DNA of 64,000 nucleotides from Aureimonas jatrophae (GCF_900104035.1 NZ_FNIT01000009.1:61765-125764); one strand, 5' to 3'; positions 34,603 through 43,202 are shown, counted from the first letter of the stretch. Notes: generated by a model from the letters alone, not told the origin. Numbers and translations are program-made.

Positions 34603-35304
34603 TCAGGGCAGGTAGGGAACGGTGCGACGCCAACTTGCCGCCAGCGCGTCCAGTTGCTCCCCGCGCAGCAGACGAGCCCATTCGTCGCCTTCCGCCTCGA
34701 GAGCGAGCGCCACGGCATCCAGCACCTCGGCGCCCGGCCGACGGCTCGCATGACGCACCAGCACCGCCAGCCAGCACCCCAGCGCAACGCGCGCTCCCAC
34801 CTCCGCGACGGCGTCCCGTTCGGCGGGAAGAAGAACCGTGGACAGGCAGGGGCGTATCGCGCCCGTTGCCAGGAGACGCCAGGCTGCCCGTGCCGCGCGA
34901 AGCGCGTCGTCGCCGTCCAGCCATCGCCCACGCCGCGCGTCCGCGGTCGCCAGCGCAAGTTCCGACACGAGAACGCCGCCGCGCCCCTCGCGCTCCAGAA
35001 CCTCGCGGCAAACGGCATAGAGGTCGTCGGCGCCCGGCTCGAAGCCCGACCCGCCAAGCGCCTGCGCCATCCGGTCGAGCCGGTGGCCGAGATCGCGGTC
35101 CTCGCGCGGGCGCACGCGGCTGGCCGCCCGCTCGGCTCGCGTGAGCACCCCATCGGCAAGCCGCGCCAGGTGGCGAACGGGCTCCGCCGTACCGAACAGA
35201 TGGCTCGACACGAGCCCCGAGCGCGCTTCCAGCCGGATCGAGGACCGCAGGTCGCGCATTCCTTCCTTGAGCGGCAGCGTCAGGCCCTCGGGATGGGGCA
35301 GCAT
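34603..35304 (-). CDS. Protein of unknown function (first gene of an unknown pair)
   Basis: 233 residues, rich in Ala, Leu and Arg and probably all helical; it contains DLRSSIRLEARSGLVSSHLF, ALATADARRGRWLDGDDALR and EVLDAVALALEAEGDEWARL. No signal peptide or transmembrane segment. ATG 35304 has GGAGGAG seven bases upstream, strong evidence that it is translated. Divergent from the SorC regulator gene at 35514 across 209 bases. I do not recognise the family or a function. Confidence 0.7.
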   Translation of the reverse strand: MLPHPEGLTLPLKEGMRDLRSSIRLEARSGLVSSHLFGTAEPVRHLARLADGVLTRAERAASRVRPREDRDLGHRLDRMAQALGGSGFEPGADDLYAVCREVLEREGRGGVLVSELALATADARRGRWLDGDDALRAARAAWRLLATGAIRPCLSTVLLPAERDAVAEVGARVALGCWLAVLVRHASRRPGAEVLDAVALALEAEGDEWARLLRGEQLDALAASWRRTVPYLP

Positions 35305-35513
35305 GGGGTCTCTCCTCCGTTTCCCGACCCGGCCGTTTGGGCCGATGCGCGGGAATGCCGGACCTTGTCCGGTGGTTGCGTTCGACCCTAGCATGTTCTG
35401 ATCCGAATCATGAGGGTATCGATGATCCCGGTTCTGGCTACGAGACGCCGCGACGGGACGGGACCGGTGCCACGCCCCTCCCCCGTCGACGTGCCGACGA
35501 TGGGGGGCATCGC

Positions 35514-36527
35514 ATGCCGGTGACGCGAACCGCCCGGCCCGCCGCCAGCGAGCCGGCCGCCGCGGAATCCGGCTCGCGCAGCGAGCGCCTGCGGGTTCGG
35601 GCGGCTTGGATGTACTACGTCGAGGAGATGACCCAGAACGACATCGCCGCCGCGCTCGGCATCGGCCGGGTCAGCGTGGTGCGTCTTTTGGCCGAGGCGC
35701 GAGCGCGAGCCGAGGTCCGCATCTCGGTGACGGGGCCGCTTGCCGAACTCGTCGGCATCGAGCGCGAGCTGGAACGACGGCACGGCCTGCAGCGGGCGAT
35801 CGTGGTGCCGGCCCCCGGGTCGGGCGAGGACCCCGCTCCCGTGATCAGCGCGGCGATCGGCGCCTACCTGTCGGAAGCCGTGCGCTCGGGCATGACGGTG
35901 GGTCTCGGCTGGGGCCGCACGCTTCTCGACTCCCTGCCCTTCATCGAGGCGCGGGCGCTGGACGACCTGCGCGTCGTCTCGCTGCTCGGCGGCATCGCAG
36001 AGGCCCACCGCTTCAACCCGGCCGAGTTCGCCTGGCGCTTCGCGCAGATCTTCAACGGCGACGCGTTTCTGCTGGCGGCACCCGCGATCGTCGACAGCGT
36101 CGAGACCAAGCGCGCGCTGGTGGAACGCTGCGGCCTCAAGCCCGTGCTCGACATGGCCGAAGCGCTGGATCTCGTGGTGCTTTCGGTCGGCGGCATCGCC
36201 GCCAACGCTACGACCTACCGCACCGGCTTCATCGCGGAAGACGATCGGCACTCGTTGGAACGGGCGGGCGCGGTGGGCGACCTCCTGTTCCACTTCATGG
36301 ACCGTCGCGGCGCCCTGATCGATCATCCCATCAACTCGCGCATCATGTCGGCGGACATCGCCGCGATCCGCCGCGCCCCCACCCGCGTCGTCGCCTCCGG
36401 AGGCCCGGAGAAGGTGGCGGTCCTGCGCGCCGCGATCCGCTTCGTGCAGCCCACGGTCCTGATCACCGACGAGCGCAGCGCCACGCACCTCTTAAGCGAC
36501 GAGGCGACAGCCGACGATCGAGACTGA
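35514..36527 (+). CDS. SorC-family sugar-binding transcriptional regulator
   Basis: 337 residues: an N-terminal helix-turn-helix (AWMYYVEEMTQNDIAAALGI then GRVSVVRLLAEARARAEV, about residues 30-68) and a C-terminal sugar-phosphate binding domain (about 80-330) with GMTVGLGWGRTLLDSLPF, VVSLLGG, ADIAAIRRAPTRVVASGG and KVAVLRAAIR. It immediately precedes the glucitol-type PTS operon in the same direction, so it is almost certainly its regulator. ATG 35514 gives the usual family length; the preceding bases are G-rich (TGGGGGGCATCGC). Confidence 0.88.
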   Translation: MPVTRTARPAASEPAAAESGSRSERLRVRAAWMYYVEEMTQNDIAAALGIGRVSVVRLLAEARARAEVRISVTGPLAELVGIERELERRHGLQRAIVVPAPGSGEDPAPVISAAIGAYLSEAVRSGMTVGLGWGRTLLDSLPFIEARALDDLRVVSLLGGIAEAHRFNPAEFAWRFAQIFNGDAFLLAAPAIVDSVETKRALVERCGLKPVLDMAEALDLVVLSVGGIAANATTYRTGFIAEDDRHSLERAGAVGDLLFHFMDRRGALIDHPINSRIMSADIAAIRRAPTRVVASGGPEKVAVLRAAIRFVQPTVLITDERSATHLLSDEATADDRD

Positions 36528-36532
36528 ACATA

Positions 36533-36567
36533 TTGACACAGTGACAGTCAAATGTTCCTTAAAGGAA
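36533..36567. promoter_or_regulatory. Candidate operator/promoter of the PTS operon
   Basis: In the short spacer between the SorC regulator and gutM, TTGACA (36533-36538) could be a -35 box. TTGAC and GTCAA (36533-36551) form an inverted repeat around ACAGTGACA, and directly after it TTCCTT-A-AAGGAA (36555-36567) is a perfect 6+6 palindrome. The base composition drops to AT-rich here. These are the natural targets for the SorC protein, but binding is inferred. Confidence 0.45.
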
Positions 36568-36604
36568 GCCGGCACGGGATGGGTGCCGACGGGAGGTGCG
36601 TCCG

Positions 36605-37057
36605 ATGGGGAGTTGGCAAGGCATCCTGGCGCTTCTGGCAATCGCGTGGACGCTTCAGTGCGCCGGCACGCTGGTTCAGGTCCGCCGCTACAGGGACGCG
36701 TTCCGCGAGCTGTCGAACGGTTGGTCGGACGGGTGGATGGGTGCCGGCAAGGGCGGCAGCGCCTGGCGGGGCGCGGCACTGGCCATGGTGGTGGTGGGGC
36801 CCGACGAGCGCGTTCGCCGTGCGGTCACGATCCGGGGCCGCACCGTCTTCGCCCGGGCCGAGCGCCTGTCGCACCTGGAGGGCATGACCACCGCGACGCT
36901 GCGCGAGACCGCCGGGCAGGCGCCGAGAGACGCCGTTCAGGCGGCGCTGTTGTCGGCGCTCGACCAGATCGCAACCGTACGAGCCGCCCAGGAGGCACGC
37001 GCCGAAACGAGCGCGCACGTCTCCCACAGCGAGAACTGGGCGGACGCGCCGGCCTAG
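36605..37057 (+). CDS. gutM: GutM-like glucitol operon activator protein
   Basis: 150 residues related to GutM/SrlM: an N-terminal hydrophobic segment (WQGILALLAIAWTLQCAGTL), then VRRYRDAFRELSNGWSDGWMGAGKGG, the best conserved part. In E. coli GutM works with the repressor of the glucitol operon; its N-terminal segment suggests membrane attachment. ATG 36605 has GGGAGG (36591-36596) eight bases upstream. First structural gene of the PTS operon here, whereas in E. coli it follows the dehydrogenase gene. Confidence 0.8.
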   Translation: MGSWQGILALLAIAWTLQCAGTLVQVRRYRDAFRELSNGWSDGWMGAGKGGSAWRGAALAMVVVGPDERVRRAVTIRGRTVFARAERLSHLEGMTTATLRETAGQAPRDAVQAALLSALDQIATVRAAQEARAETSAHVSHSENWADAPA

Positions 37058-37112
37058 GCGCTTCCGGCCGCACAACAGGAATCGATCCCATTCGACAGGC
37101 CGGGAGGGGCCC

Positions 37113-37964
37113 ATGATGCTGACGATGCTGATGGCGCAGGGAGCGGCTGATATCGCCGCCCACGGCGCCGCCTACGCCCAGGCCTGGGGCGACCCGGCTC
37201 TGGCCGCGCCGCTCGCCGACATGGCGGGCCACCATGCGGGCACGCTCGCGGATGCGGGCCACCACAGCGCGACGCTTCTCGCCCAGGCCGCCGAGCCCGG
37301 GGCGGCCGGCACCGCCCAGGCGACCGCGCCCGCGACCGGCGGCGGCGCGATCTCGGCCGAGGAATACGCCCGGCGCGTCCAGCAGCTTTCCACCGGCGCC
37401 AACCAGGAGGAGCAGCTCGGCTGGCTCGCCACGATCGGGCGCCACTTCATCGGCGTCTTCCAGAAGGGCGGCGAGGTCTTCCTCGGCTTCGTCACCGGCA
37501 TCATCCCGACGCTGGTCGTCCTGATGACCGCCTTCTACGCGCTGACCGGAATGATCGGCGAGGAGCGCGTCCACGGCCTGGCGCGGCGCGCCGGCCGCTA
37601 CGCGCTCACGCGCTACACAGTGCTGCCCGTGCTCGCCATGTTCTTCCTCACCAACCCGATGGCCTATACGTTCGGGACCTTCCTCGAGGAGAAGCACAAG
37701 CCCGCCTTCTACGACTCGGCGGTCTCCTTCTGCCACCCGATCCTCGGGCTCTTTCCGCACGCCAACGCCGGCGAATACTTCGTCTGGGGCGGGGTTCTGG
37801 TCGCGCTCCTGGAGCTGGAGAACCGGGGCGTGGTGCCGGCCGGCTACCACATCAACCTCGCGATCTACTACTTCATCGTCGGCGTCGTCGTGATCCTCCT
37901 GAAGGGCATCGTCACCGAGCGCATCACCCGCTTCCTCGCCGCGCGCGAGGGGGTGACGCTCTGA
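37113..37964 (+). CDS. srlA: PTS glucitol/sorbitol transporter subunit IIC
   Basis: 283 residues. Residues about 105-280 match the SrlA/GutA membrane subunit: IGVFQKGGEVFLGFVTGIIP, FFLTNPMAYTFGTFLEEKHKPAFYDSAVSFCHPILGLFPHANAGEYF-type segments (conserved CNPM and CH..GLFPH patterns) and four to five membrane helices. Residues 1-100 are an extra N-terminal region, rich in Ala, His and Gly (GHHAGTLADAGHH), absent from the 187-residue E. coli protein. The start ATG 37113 has a strong GGGAGG, so the extension appears real. Confidence 0.9.
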   Translation: MMLTMLMAQGAADIAAHGAAYAQAWGDPALAAPLADMAGHHAGTLADAGHHSATLLAQAAEPGAAGTAQATAPATGGGAISAEEYARRVQQLSTGANQEEQLGWLATIGRHFIGVFQKGGEVFLGFVTGIIPTLVVLMTAFYALTGMIGEERVHGLARRAGRYALTRYTVLPVLAMFFLTNPMAYTFGTFLEEKHKPAFYDSAVSFCHPILGLFPHANAGEYFVWGGVLVALLELENRGVVPAGYHINLAIYYFIVGVVVILLKGIVTERITRFLAAREGVTL

Positions 37965-37989
37965 CGATCGGCCTGGGGAGGACACGCAC

Positions 37990-39045
37990 ATGAACAAGAC
38001 CTTCAAGGCGATCCGCGTCTCGCAGGGCAAGGGCGGCTGGGGCGGCCCGCTGGTGATCCAGCCGACGCCGGAGCGCGACAAGATCGTGGCGGTGACGGGC
38101 GGTGGCATCCCCGCGGTCGCCCAGCGCCTGGCCGAGCTGACCGGCGCCACCGTGGTGGACGGGTTCCGCAACCCGCCGCTGGAGTCGGAGATGGCCGCCG
38201 TCGTGATCGACTGCGGCGGCACGGCGCGCTGCGGCGTCTATGCGCGCAAGCGCATCCCGACCGTCAACATCATGCCGGTCGGGCAGTCCGGACCGCTCGC
38301 CCAGTTCATCACCGAGGACATCTACGTGTCCGGCGTGACCGTGGACGACATGGCTCCGGCCGACGGCTCGGCCGCGCCCGCCGGGGCCGCAAGCGGCCAG
38401 AGCGCCGCCTCGCCCGCCGCCATGGGCCAGCCGACCGCCGCGCCGCGCTCCTTCTCCTCGGCGGCGGAGGCCACCGCCGCGCTCGGCCACGCGATGCCGG
38501 CCACCGACAAGGGCGGCCTGATCGGCGCGATCACGAGCGTCGGCCGCGTCATGGGCCGCGCGGTCGGCATCTTCTTCAACGCCGGGCGGCGCACCATCGA
38601 CATGGTGATCCGCAACGTCCTGCCGTTCATGGCCTTCGTGACCATGCTGATCGGCATCATCCTCTATACCGGCGTCGGCGACCTCCTGGCGGCCCCGATG
38701 GGCCCGCTCGCCAACAACATCATCGGCCTGATCGTGCTGTCCGCGATCTGCGGGCTGCCGTTCCTGTCGCCGATCCTCGGCCCTGGCGCGGTGATCGCGC
38801 AGGTGATCGGCGTCGCCATCATCGGCCCGCAGATCGCCAACGGCACGATCGCCCCCGCCATGGCCCTGCCCGCCCTGTTCGCCTACAACACGCAGGTCGG
38901 CTGCGACTTCGTGCCGGTGGGCCTGGCGCTCGGTGAGGCCAAGCCCAAGACCATCGAGATCGGCGTGCCGGCGGTGCTGATCAGCCGCCAGGTCATGGGT
39001 CCGGTCTCGGTGCTGATCGCCTGGGGCGCGAGCTTCCTCCTGTGA
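37990..39045 (+). CDS. srlE: PTS glucitol/sorbitol transporter subunit IIB (with second membrane part)
   Basis: 351 residues. The cytoplasmic IIB part (about 1-120: FKAIRVSQGKGGWGGPLVI, VVIDCGGTARCGVYARKRIPTVN) carries the cysteine that is phosphorylated before transfer to the incoming polyol. A flexible Ala/Pro/Ser linker (about 120-170) leads to a membrane domain of four to five helices (IRNVLPFMAFVTMLIGIILY, GLPFLSPILGPGAVIAQVIG, FAYNTQVGCDFVPVGLALGE). This matches SrlE/GutE. It starts 25 bases after the IIC stop. Confidence 0.92.
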   Translation: MNKTFKAIRVSQGKGGWGGPLVIQPTPERDKIVAVTGGGIPAVAQRLAELTGATVVDGFRNPPLESEMAAVVIDCGGTARCGVYARKRIPTVNIMPVGQSGPLAQFITEDIYVSGVTVDDMAPADGSAAPAGAASGQSAASPAAMGQPTAAPRSFSSAAEATAALGHAMPATDKGGLIGAITSVGRVMGRAVGIFFNAGRRTIDMVIRNVLPFMAFVTMLIGIILYTGVGDLLAAPMGPLANNIIGLIVLSAICGLPFLSPILGPGAVIAQVIGVAIIGPQIANGTIAPAMALPALFAYNTQVGCDFVPVGLALGEAKPKTIEIGVPAVLISRQVMGPVSVLIAWGASFLL

Positions 39046-39188
39046 TCCGCGAGCACGACGCGGGCACGGCAGCGTTCGCCCGCATCGTGCGTTGACGCAC
39101 ACCCGGGCCGCCGCGGCCGAAGGCGGCGGTCCCCTTTCTTCCCGCTACCGGAGCCGCACCCGCCCGGCGCCGCAGGAGACCCGTGCCC

Positions 39189-39569
39189 ATGGCCGCCCAT
39201 CTTCGCACCACCGTCACCGCGGTCGGCCCCGACGTGCCGGACCTTCTGGAGGGTGGCGTCCTGATCCTGTTCGCGGACGGGGCCCCGCCCGAGCTCGCCG
39301 AGGTCTCGGTGCTGCATAGCGTCGTGGAGGGGCCGAGCGACGAGCCGCCCGCCATCGGCACGCCGATCCGCATCGGCCCGGTGCTCGGCAGCCTTACCGG
39401 CATCGGCCCGCTCGCCTGGGCCAAGGTGCGCGACATCGGTCACGTCGTGATCAACTTCAACGGCGAGGCGGAGCCGGCGCGGCCGGGCGAGATGACCGCG
39501 ACCGCCGTTTCCGGCGACGAGCTGGCCGCCGCCCTGCGAAGCGGCGCCGAGATCGTGATCGGCGGCTGA
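39189..39569 (+). CDS. srlB: PTS glucitol/sorbitol transporter subunit IIA
   Basis: 126 residues of the small IIA-Gut family: MAAHLRTTVTAVGPDVPDLL, ILFADGAPPELAEVSVLH and VRDIGHVVINFNGEAEPARPG align with E. coli SrlB (residues around ITRIGA, FREGAPADLEEYCFIH and LRELGHVTLRFDG). The histidine in SVLHSV is the best candidate phosphoacceptor. GTG 39183 is an alternative start with AGGAG closer to it. Lies 137 bases after srlE and 28 before the HPr-EI gene. Confidence 0.88.
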   Translation: MAAHLRTTVTAVGPDVPDLLEGGVLILFADGAPPELAEVSVLHSVVEGPSDEPPAIGTPIRIGPVLGSLTGIGPLAWAKVRDIGHVVINFNGEAEPARPGEMTATAVSGDELAAALRSGAEIVIGG

Positions 39570-39597
39570 CGCTTCCTTCCAACGGACCGGACTTCCC

Positions 39598-41574
39598 ATG
39601 ATCGAGCGTTCCGTCGTCGTGCGCGTGCACGAAGGGCTGCATGCCCGCCCGGCCACCCAGTTCGTGAAACTCGCCAAGAGCTTCTCGAGCGACGTCGAGA
39701 TTCGCTGCAACGGGCGCGGCGCCAGCGCCAAGAGCGCGGTCAAGCTCATGCTGCTCGGCGTCAAGGAACACGACGAGGCGGTGCTGCGCGCCGAGGGCGA
39801 GGACGCGGCCGAGGCGGTCTCGGCGCTCGCGACCTTTCTCCAGACTCCGGGCGCGGGCGACGTGGAGCTGGCGCCCCCCGCTCCCGGCACCGCGACCTCC
39901 GCAGCCGGCGACGTCGCGGCCGCCGCAAGCCTGGCGCCCCTTCCCCTTTCCAGCGTCGCGCCCCCGTCGCGCGGCGTTGCCGCCAGCGAAGGCACGGCGA
40001 TCGGCCCGGCCTTCCACTTCTTTCCGGCTGCGCTCCAGCTCTCATCCGATCGCATCGAGCCGGCCGATCGGGACGTCGAGGTCGCGCGCTACCGCGCAGC
40101 CCTGGCCGCGACGACGCAGAGCTTTCGCGAGGCCAAGGCGCGACCCGGCTTGAAGCGCGACGACGCGGCGATCATCGACGCTCTGGTGGACGTCGCCGAG
40201 GACGCCGACTTCATCGCCGACGTCGAGCGCGCGATCCACGAGGGCCACAACGCACCGGCCGCCGTCATGCAGGCGGGCACCGAGATCGCGGGAAGCTTCG
40301 AGGCGATGAGCGACCCGTATCTGCGGGCGCGCGCCGAGGACATCCGCTCGGTCACGCGATCGGTGGCGCTGGCGCTTCTCGGGCAGCGCGACGCCTCGCT
40401 CGCCGACATGCCGCCGGGCTCCGTGGTGGTCGCCGACGAGATCGCCGCGCTCGACCTTGCGAAGGCGACGCTCAAGGACATGGCCGGCATCGTCTGCCGC
40501 AAGGGCGCGGCCACCAGCCACGTCGCGATCATGGCCCGCGCGCACGGCATTCCGGCCGTGCTCGGCGCGCCCGTGTCGGAAGACGCGCTGCGGGCCGCCC
40601 GCGTCGTCGGGCTCGATGGCGCGAGCGGCGAGGTCGTGATCGATCCCGGCGCCGCCGACGAGGCACGGCTGCGCGAGGCCATCGCGCGCGAGCGCACGGA
40701 GCGCGAAAGCCTCATCGCCTACCGCACGGTGGAGCCGACGACGCGCGACGGACGCCGCATCGAGATCGCGGCGAACCTCGGTTCGCTCGGCGAGATCGAG
40801 GGCGCGATCGAGGCGGGCGCGATGGGCGTCGGCCTGTTCCGCACCGAGTTCCTGTTCATGGAGCGGCGCACGTTGCCGGGCGAGGACGAGCAGGCCGAGA
40901 CCTACCGCGCGCTGGCGGACGCCTTCGCGCCCCATCCGGTGGTGATCCGCACGCTCGACATCGGTGGCGACAAGCCGGTGGCCGGCATCGACTTCGAGCA
41001 CGAGGACAACCCGTTTCTCGGCTGGCGCGGGGTGCGCATGTGCCTGGAGCGGCCCGACGTCTTCAAGCCGCAGCTGCGCGCGCTTCTGCGCGCCAGCGTG
41101 GTCGGCAACGTGAAGATCCTGCTGCCCATGATCGCCGACGTCGCCGAGGTGCGGGCCGTGCGGGCGCTGCTCGACGAATGCCGCGCCGAGCTCGACGCCG
41201 AAGGACGGGGCCACGGACCCTTCGAGCTCGGCGTCATGATCGAGACGCCAGCCGCCGTGTTCCTGGCACCGGCGATCGCGCGCGAGGTCGACTTCTTCTC
41301 GGTCGGCACCAACGACCTGACGCAGTACGTCATGGCCGCCGACCGCCTGAACCCGCGCGTCGCCAAGCTCAACCGCACCGAGCACCCGGCGGTGCTCGAG
41401 GCCATCCGCATGGCGGCCCGTGCCGCGCGCGAGGCGAATATCTGGATCGGCGTATGCGGCGAGGCGGCGGCCCGCGCCGACCTCATCCCCTTCTTCGTGG
41501 AAAACGGCATCACCGAACTCTCCATGAGCCCGGCCTCGATCGGCCGCGCCAAGCGCTGCGTGACGGAGCTCTAG
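39598..41574 (+). CDS. ptsP: HPr-Enzyme I fusion, PEP-protein phosphotransferase
   Basis: 658 residues uniting two general PTS proteins. HPr lies at about 1-85 with the phospho-histidine H15 in GLHARPATQFVKLAK and the SAKSAVKLMLLGV segment. After a proline/alanine linker, Enzyme I follows: PTS_EI N-domain, the active-site histidine in GAATSHVAIMARAHGIPAVLG, and the PEP-binding TIM barrel with GVGLFRTEFLFM, TLDIGGDKP, MIETPAAVF, SVGTNDLTQY and GVCGEAAA. It gives the IIA protein encoded just upstream a dedicated phosphate source from PEP. It lacks a GAF domain, so it is not the nitrogen PTS enzyme PtsP(Ntr), and no IIA-Fru part is fused. Confidence 0.92.
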   Translation: MIERSVVVRVHEGLHARPATQFVKLAKSFSSDVEIRCNGRGASAKSAVKLMLLGVKEHDEAVLRAEGEDAAEAVSALATFLQTPGAGDVELAPPAPGTATSAAGDVAAAASLAPLPLSSVAPPSRGVAASEGTAIGPAFHFFPAALQLSSDRIEPADRDVEVARYRAALAATTQSFREAKARPGLKRDDAAIIDALVDVAEDADFIADVERAIHEGHNAPAAVMQAGTEIAGSFEAMSDPYLRARAEDIRSVTRSVALALLGQRDASLADMPPGSVVVADEIAALDLAKATLKDMAGIVCRKGAATSHVAIMARAHGIPAVLGAPVSEDALRAARVVGLDGASGEVVIDPGAADEARLREAIARERTERESLIAYRTVEPTTRDGRRIEIAANLGSLGEIEGAIEAGAMGVGLFRTEFLFMERRTLPGEDEQAETYRALADAFAPHPVVIRTLDIGGDKPVAGIDFEHEDNPFLGWRGVRMCLERPDVFKPQLRALLRASVVGNVKILLPMIADVAEVRAVRALLDECRAELDAEGRGHGPFELGVMIETPAAVFLAPAIAREVDFFSVGTNDLTQYVMAADRLNPRVAKLNRTEHPAVLEAIRMAARAAREANIWIGVCGEAAARADLIPFFVENGITELSMSPASIGRAKRCVTEL

Positions 41575-42059
41575 GAGATAGGGACGGTCGAGGCCGTTCC
41601 GAGCGGTGTGCGCTCCGTCCGCCTTCGGCCGAGATGGCGTGAAGCGGGCATTGTTTTCCGATGCGACGATGGGCTTTCCGTGGCCCTTCGTCGTCAGACG
41701 ACGTCGCTGCCCGAGAACCGGGTCTCGCCGCGGCCGGCACGATGATGACGTCCTGCCGGCCAACCGAAGCGTCCACGACCCGTTACCTGCGGTCAGATCG
41801 TGGACCCGGCCCGGCAAGATGGGAGCCTCGACCTGCACGAAGCCGCCGGGATCATGCCAAATCCCATGGGTTCGACCGCGGCGTCAGGACAACACAGGGG
41901 ACCGGCGGGCGATCGCCGGACGCTCCAGACGAATTATCGATATTAACTCCCAAAGAAACTCTCGGCGCAGGCGATCGCCGTTCTGCTTCGCAATGTGAGA
42001 CATTGCTTTGCCAACGACACATGACTCGATGCAAACTTGCCGGGACGTGGAGCCTGTTC
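41575..42059. other. Gene-free spacer with AT-rich end and inverted repeats
   Basis: About 485 bases between the HPr-EI gene and the LuxR-type regulator hold no convincing gene. The last 140 bases are clearly richer in A+T (ATTATCGATATTAACTCC around 41932-41950) and probably contain the promoter. Two copies of GGCGATCGCCG occur near 41908 and 41970, and CAATGT-GAG-ACATTG (41991-42005) is a perfect 6+6 inverted repeat, a possible autoregulatory site. Confidence 0.45.
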
Positions 42060-43202
42060 ATGGAGCATGGCAAACTGGGACGGGACCTTGATGACGCGCT
42101 CGAGCTGATCGCCGAGGCAGCGCTGCGGGACGACTTGTGGGACAAGGTCCCGAATGCTCTCGCTCGGCTCTTTCGGGCCAAGACCGTCTCGCTTTACTTC
42201 CAGGACGCACGCCAAAGATCCGGACGGCTGGAACGGGTCGAGACCGCCGTCACCGATGGCTACGACAGCAGCACGATCGATAGCTACGCGAGCCACTACT
42301 ACGCCCTCAATCCCTATCACCGTCGACCGGAACTCGCAGTACCAAACCAGATCGTCACTGACGACTGGCTGCCGAGCGACCTGTCTGGTGAAGAGAGGGA
42401 GTACATGGAAGATTGGGTGCGGCCGCAGGGTGTGCGTCATGTCATGGGACAGATCCTGAACCAACGGGCGGCGGGCGCTCTCTTCCTCGTCACGTGGCGC
42501 GGGAGTGACGTGGGACGATTTAGTGAGGGCGAGAAGCAGCTCTTCAATCGGGTTTCGCGCGCAACCGATCGAGCCATTCAAGTCGCGGAGCGCCTCCATA
42601 CCGCCGAGACCGCCTTCTCGGCAGCCGCTGCGCAATTGGGAATGCAGGGTGTCGGCGTCATCGTCCTGGCGGCGGACGGACGGGTGACGGACTGCAATGC
42701 CGCGGCGGACGCCTGTCTTGCGGACCGGGACGGGCTCGTTCTGCGCGGCGGCCGACTGGAAGCGCTCGTGCCCGCCGACCAGTCGGTCTTCCAGCGGTTC
42801 GTCGACGGCCTTCTGAAGCAGGACCCCGTTCTGTCCGCAGACCGGACCGAGATCGCCCTGCGGCGCGCACCCGGGCGCCCGTCGCTCCATGTCGAAGGCC
42901 TCCGCGTCGGAGCGCACCGGGCCAGGTTCGGTCCGAACCGGCACGGCTCGGCCATTCTGCTTCTGCACCTGCCGGTGCTCTCCCCTCGCGATCCCGCTCG
43001 GCTTCGCCAGGCCTGGGGCCTGACAGCAGCCGAGGCGCGGTTGGCCCTTCTCCTGCTCGAACCCCTCTCCCTTCCGGAAGCGGCCCAGCGTCTGGGTATC
43101 ACCCGCGAGACGGCGCGCTCCCACCTCAAGGCCCTGTTCGCCAAGACCGGCACACATGGGCAGACGGAACTCGCGCTGCGCCTGATGAGCGAGTTCCCAT
43201 GA
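42060..43202 (+). CDS. LuxR-type helix-turn-helix transcriptional regulator
   Basis: 380 residues. The C-terminus has the LuxR/FixJ DNA-binding fold: AWGLTAAEARLALLLLEPLS then LPEAAQRLGITRETARSHLKALFAKTGTHGQTEL (about residues 310-375). The N-terminal part (about 1-180) looks like a GAF/PAS-type sensor of the kind found in orphan regulators (LFRAKTVSLYFQDARQRSG, YYALNPYHRRPELAVPNQIV), followed by a PAS-like region (about 195-290). No acyl-homoserine-lactone synthase is nearby. ATG 42060 has GGAG eight bases upstream. Lower GC than its neighbours in the first third. Target unknown. Confidence 0.78.
   Translation: MEHGKLGRDLDDALELIAEAALRDDLWDKVPNALARLFRAKTVSLYFQDARQRSGRLERVETAVTDGYDSSTIDSYASHYYALNPYHRRPELAVPNQIVTDDWLPSDLSGEEREYMEDWVRPQGVRHVMGQILNQRAAGALFLVTWRGSDVGRFSEGEKQLFNRVSRATDRAIQVAERLHTAETAFSAAAAQLGMQGVGVIVLAADGRVTDCNAAADACLADRDGLVLRGGRLEALVPADQSVFQRFVDGLLKQDPVLSADRTEIALRRAPGRPSLHVEGLRVGAHRARFGPNRHGSAILLLHLPVLSPRDPARLRQAWGLTAAEARLALLLLEPLSLPEAAQRLGITRETARSHLKALFAKTGTHGQTELALRLMSEFP

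Noticed and set aside
39598..41574. Annotation as nitrogen-PTS PtsP
   Set aside because: The protein begins with HPr and has no GAF domain; it is linked to sugar-specific IIA, IIB and IIC genes.
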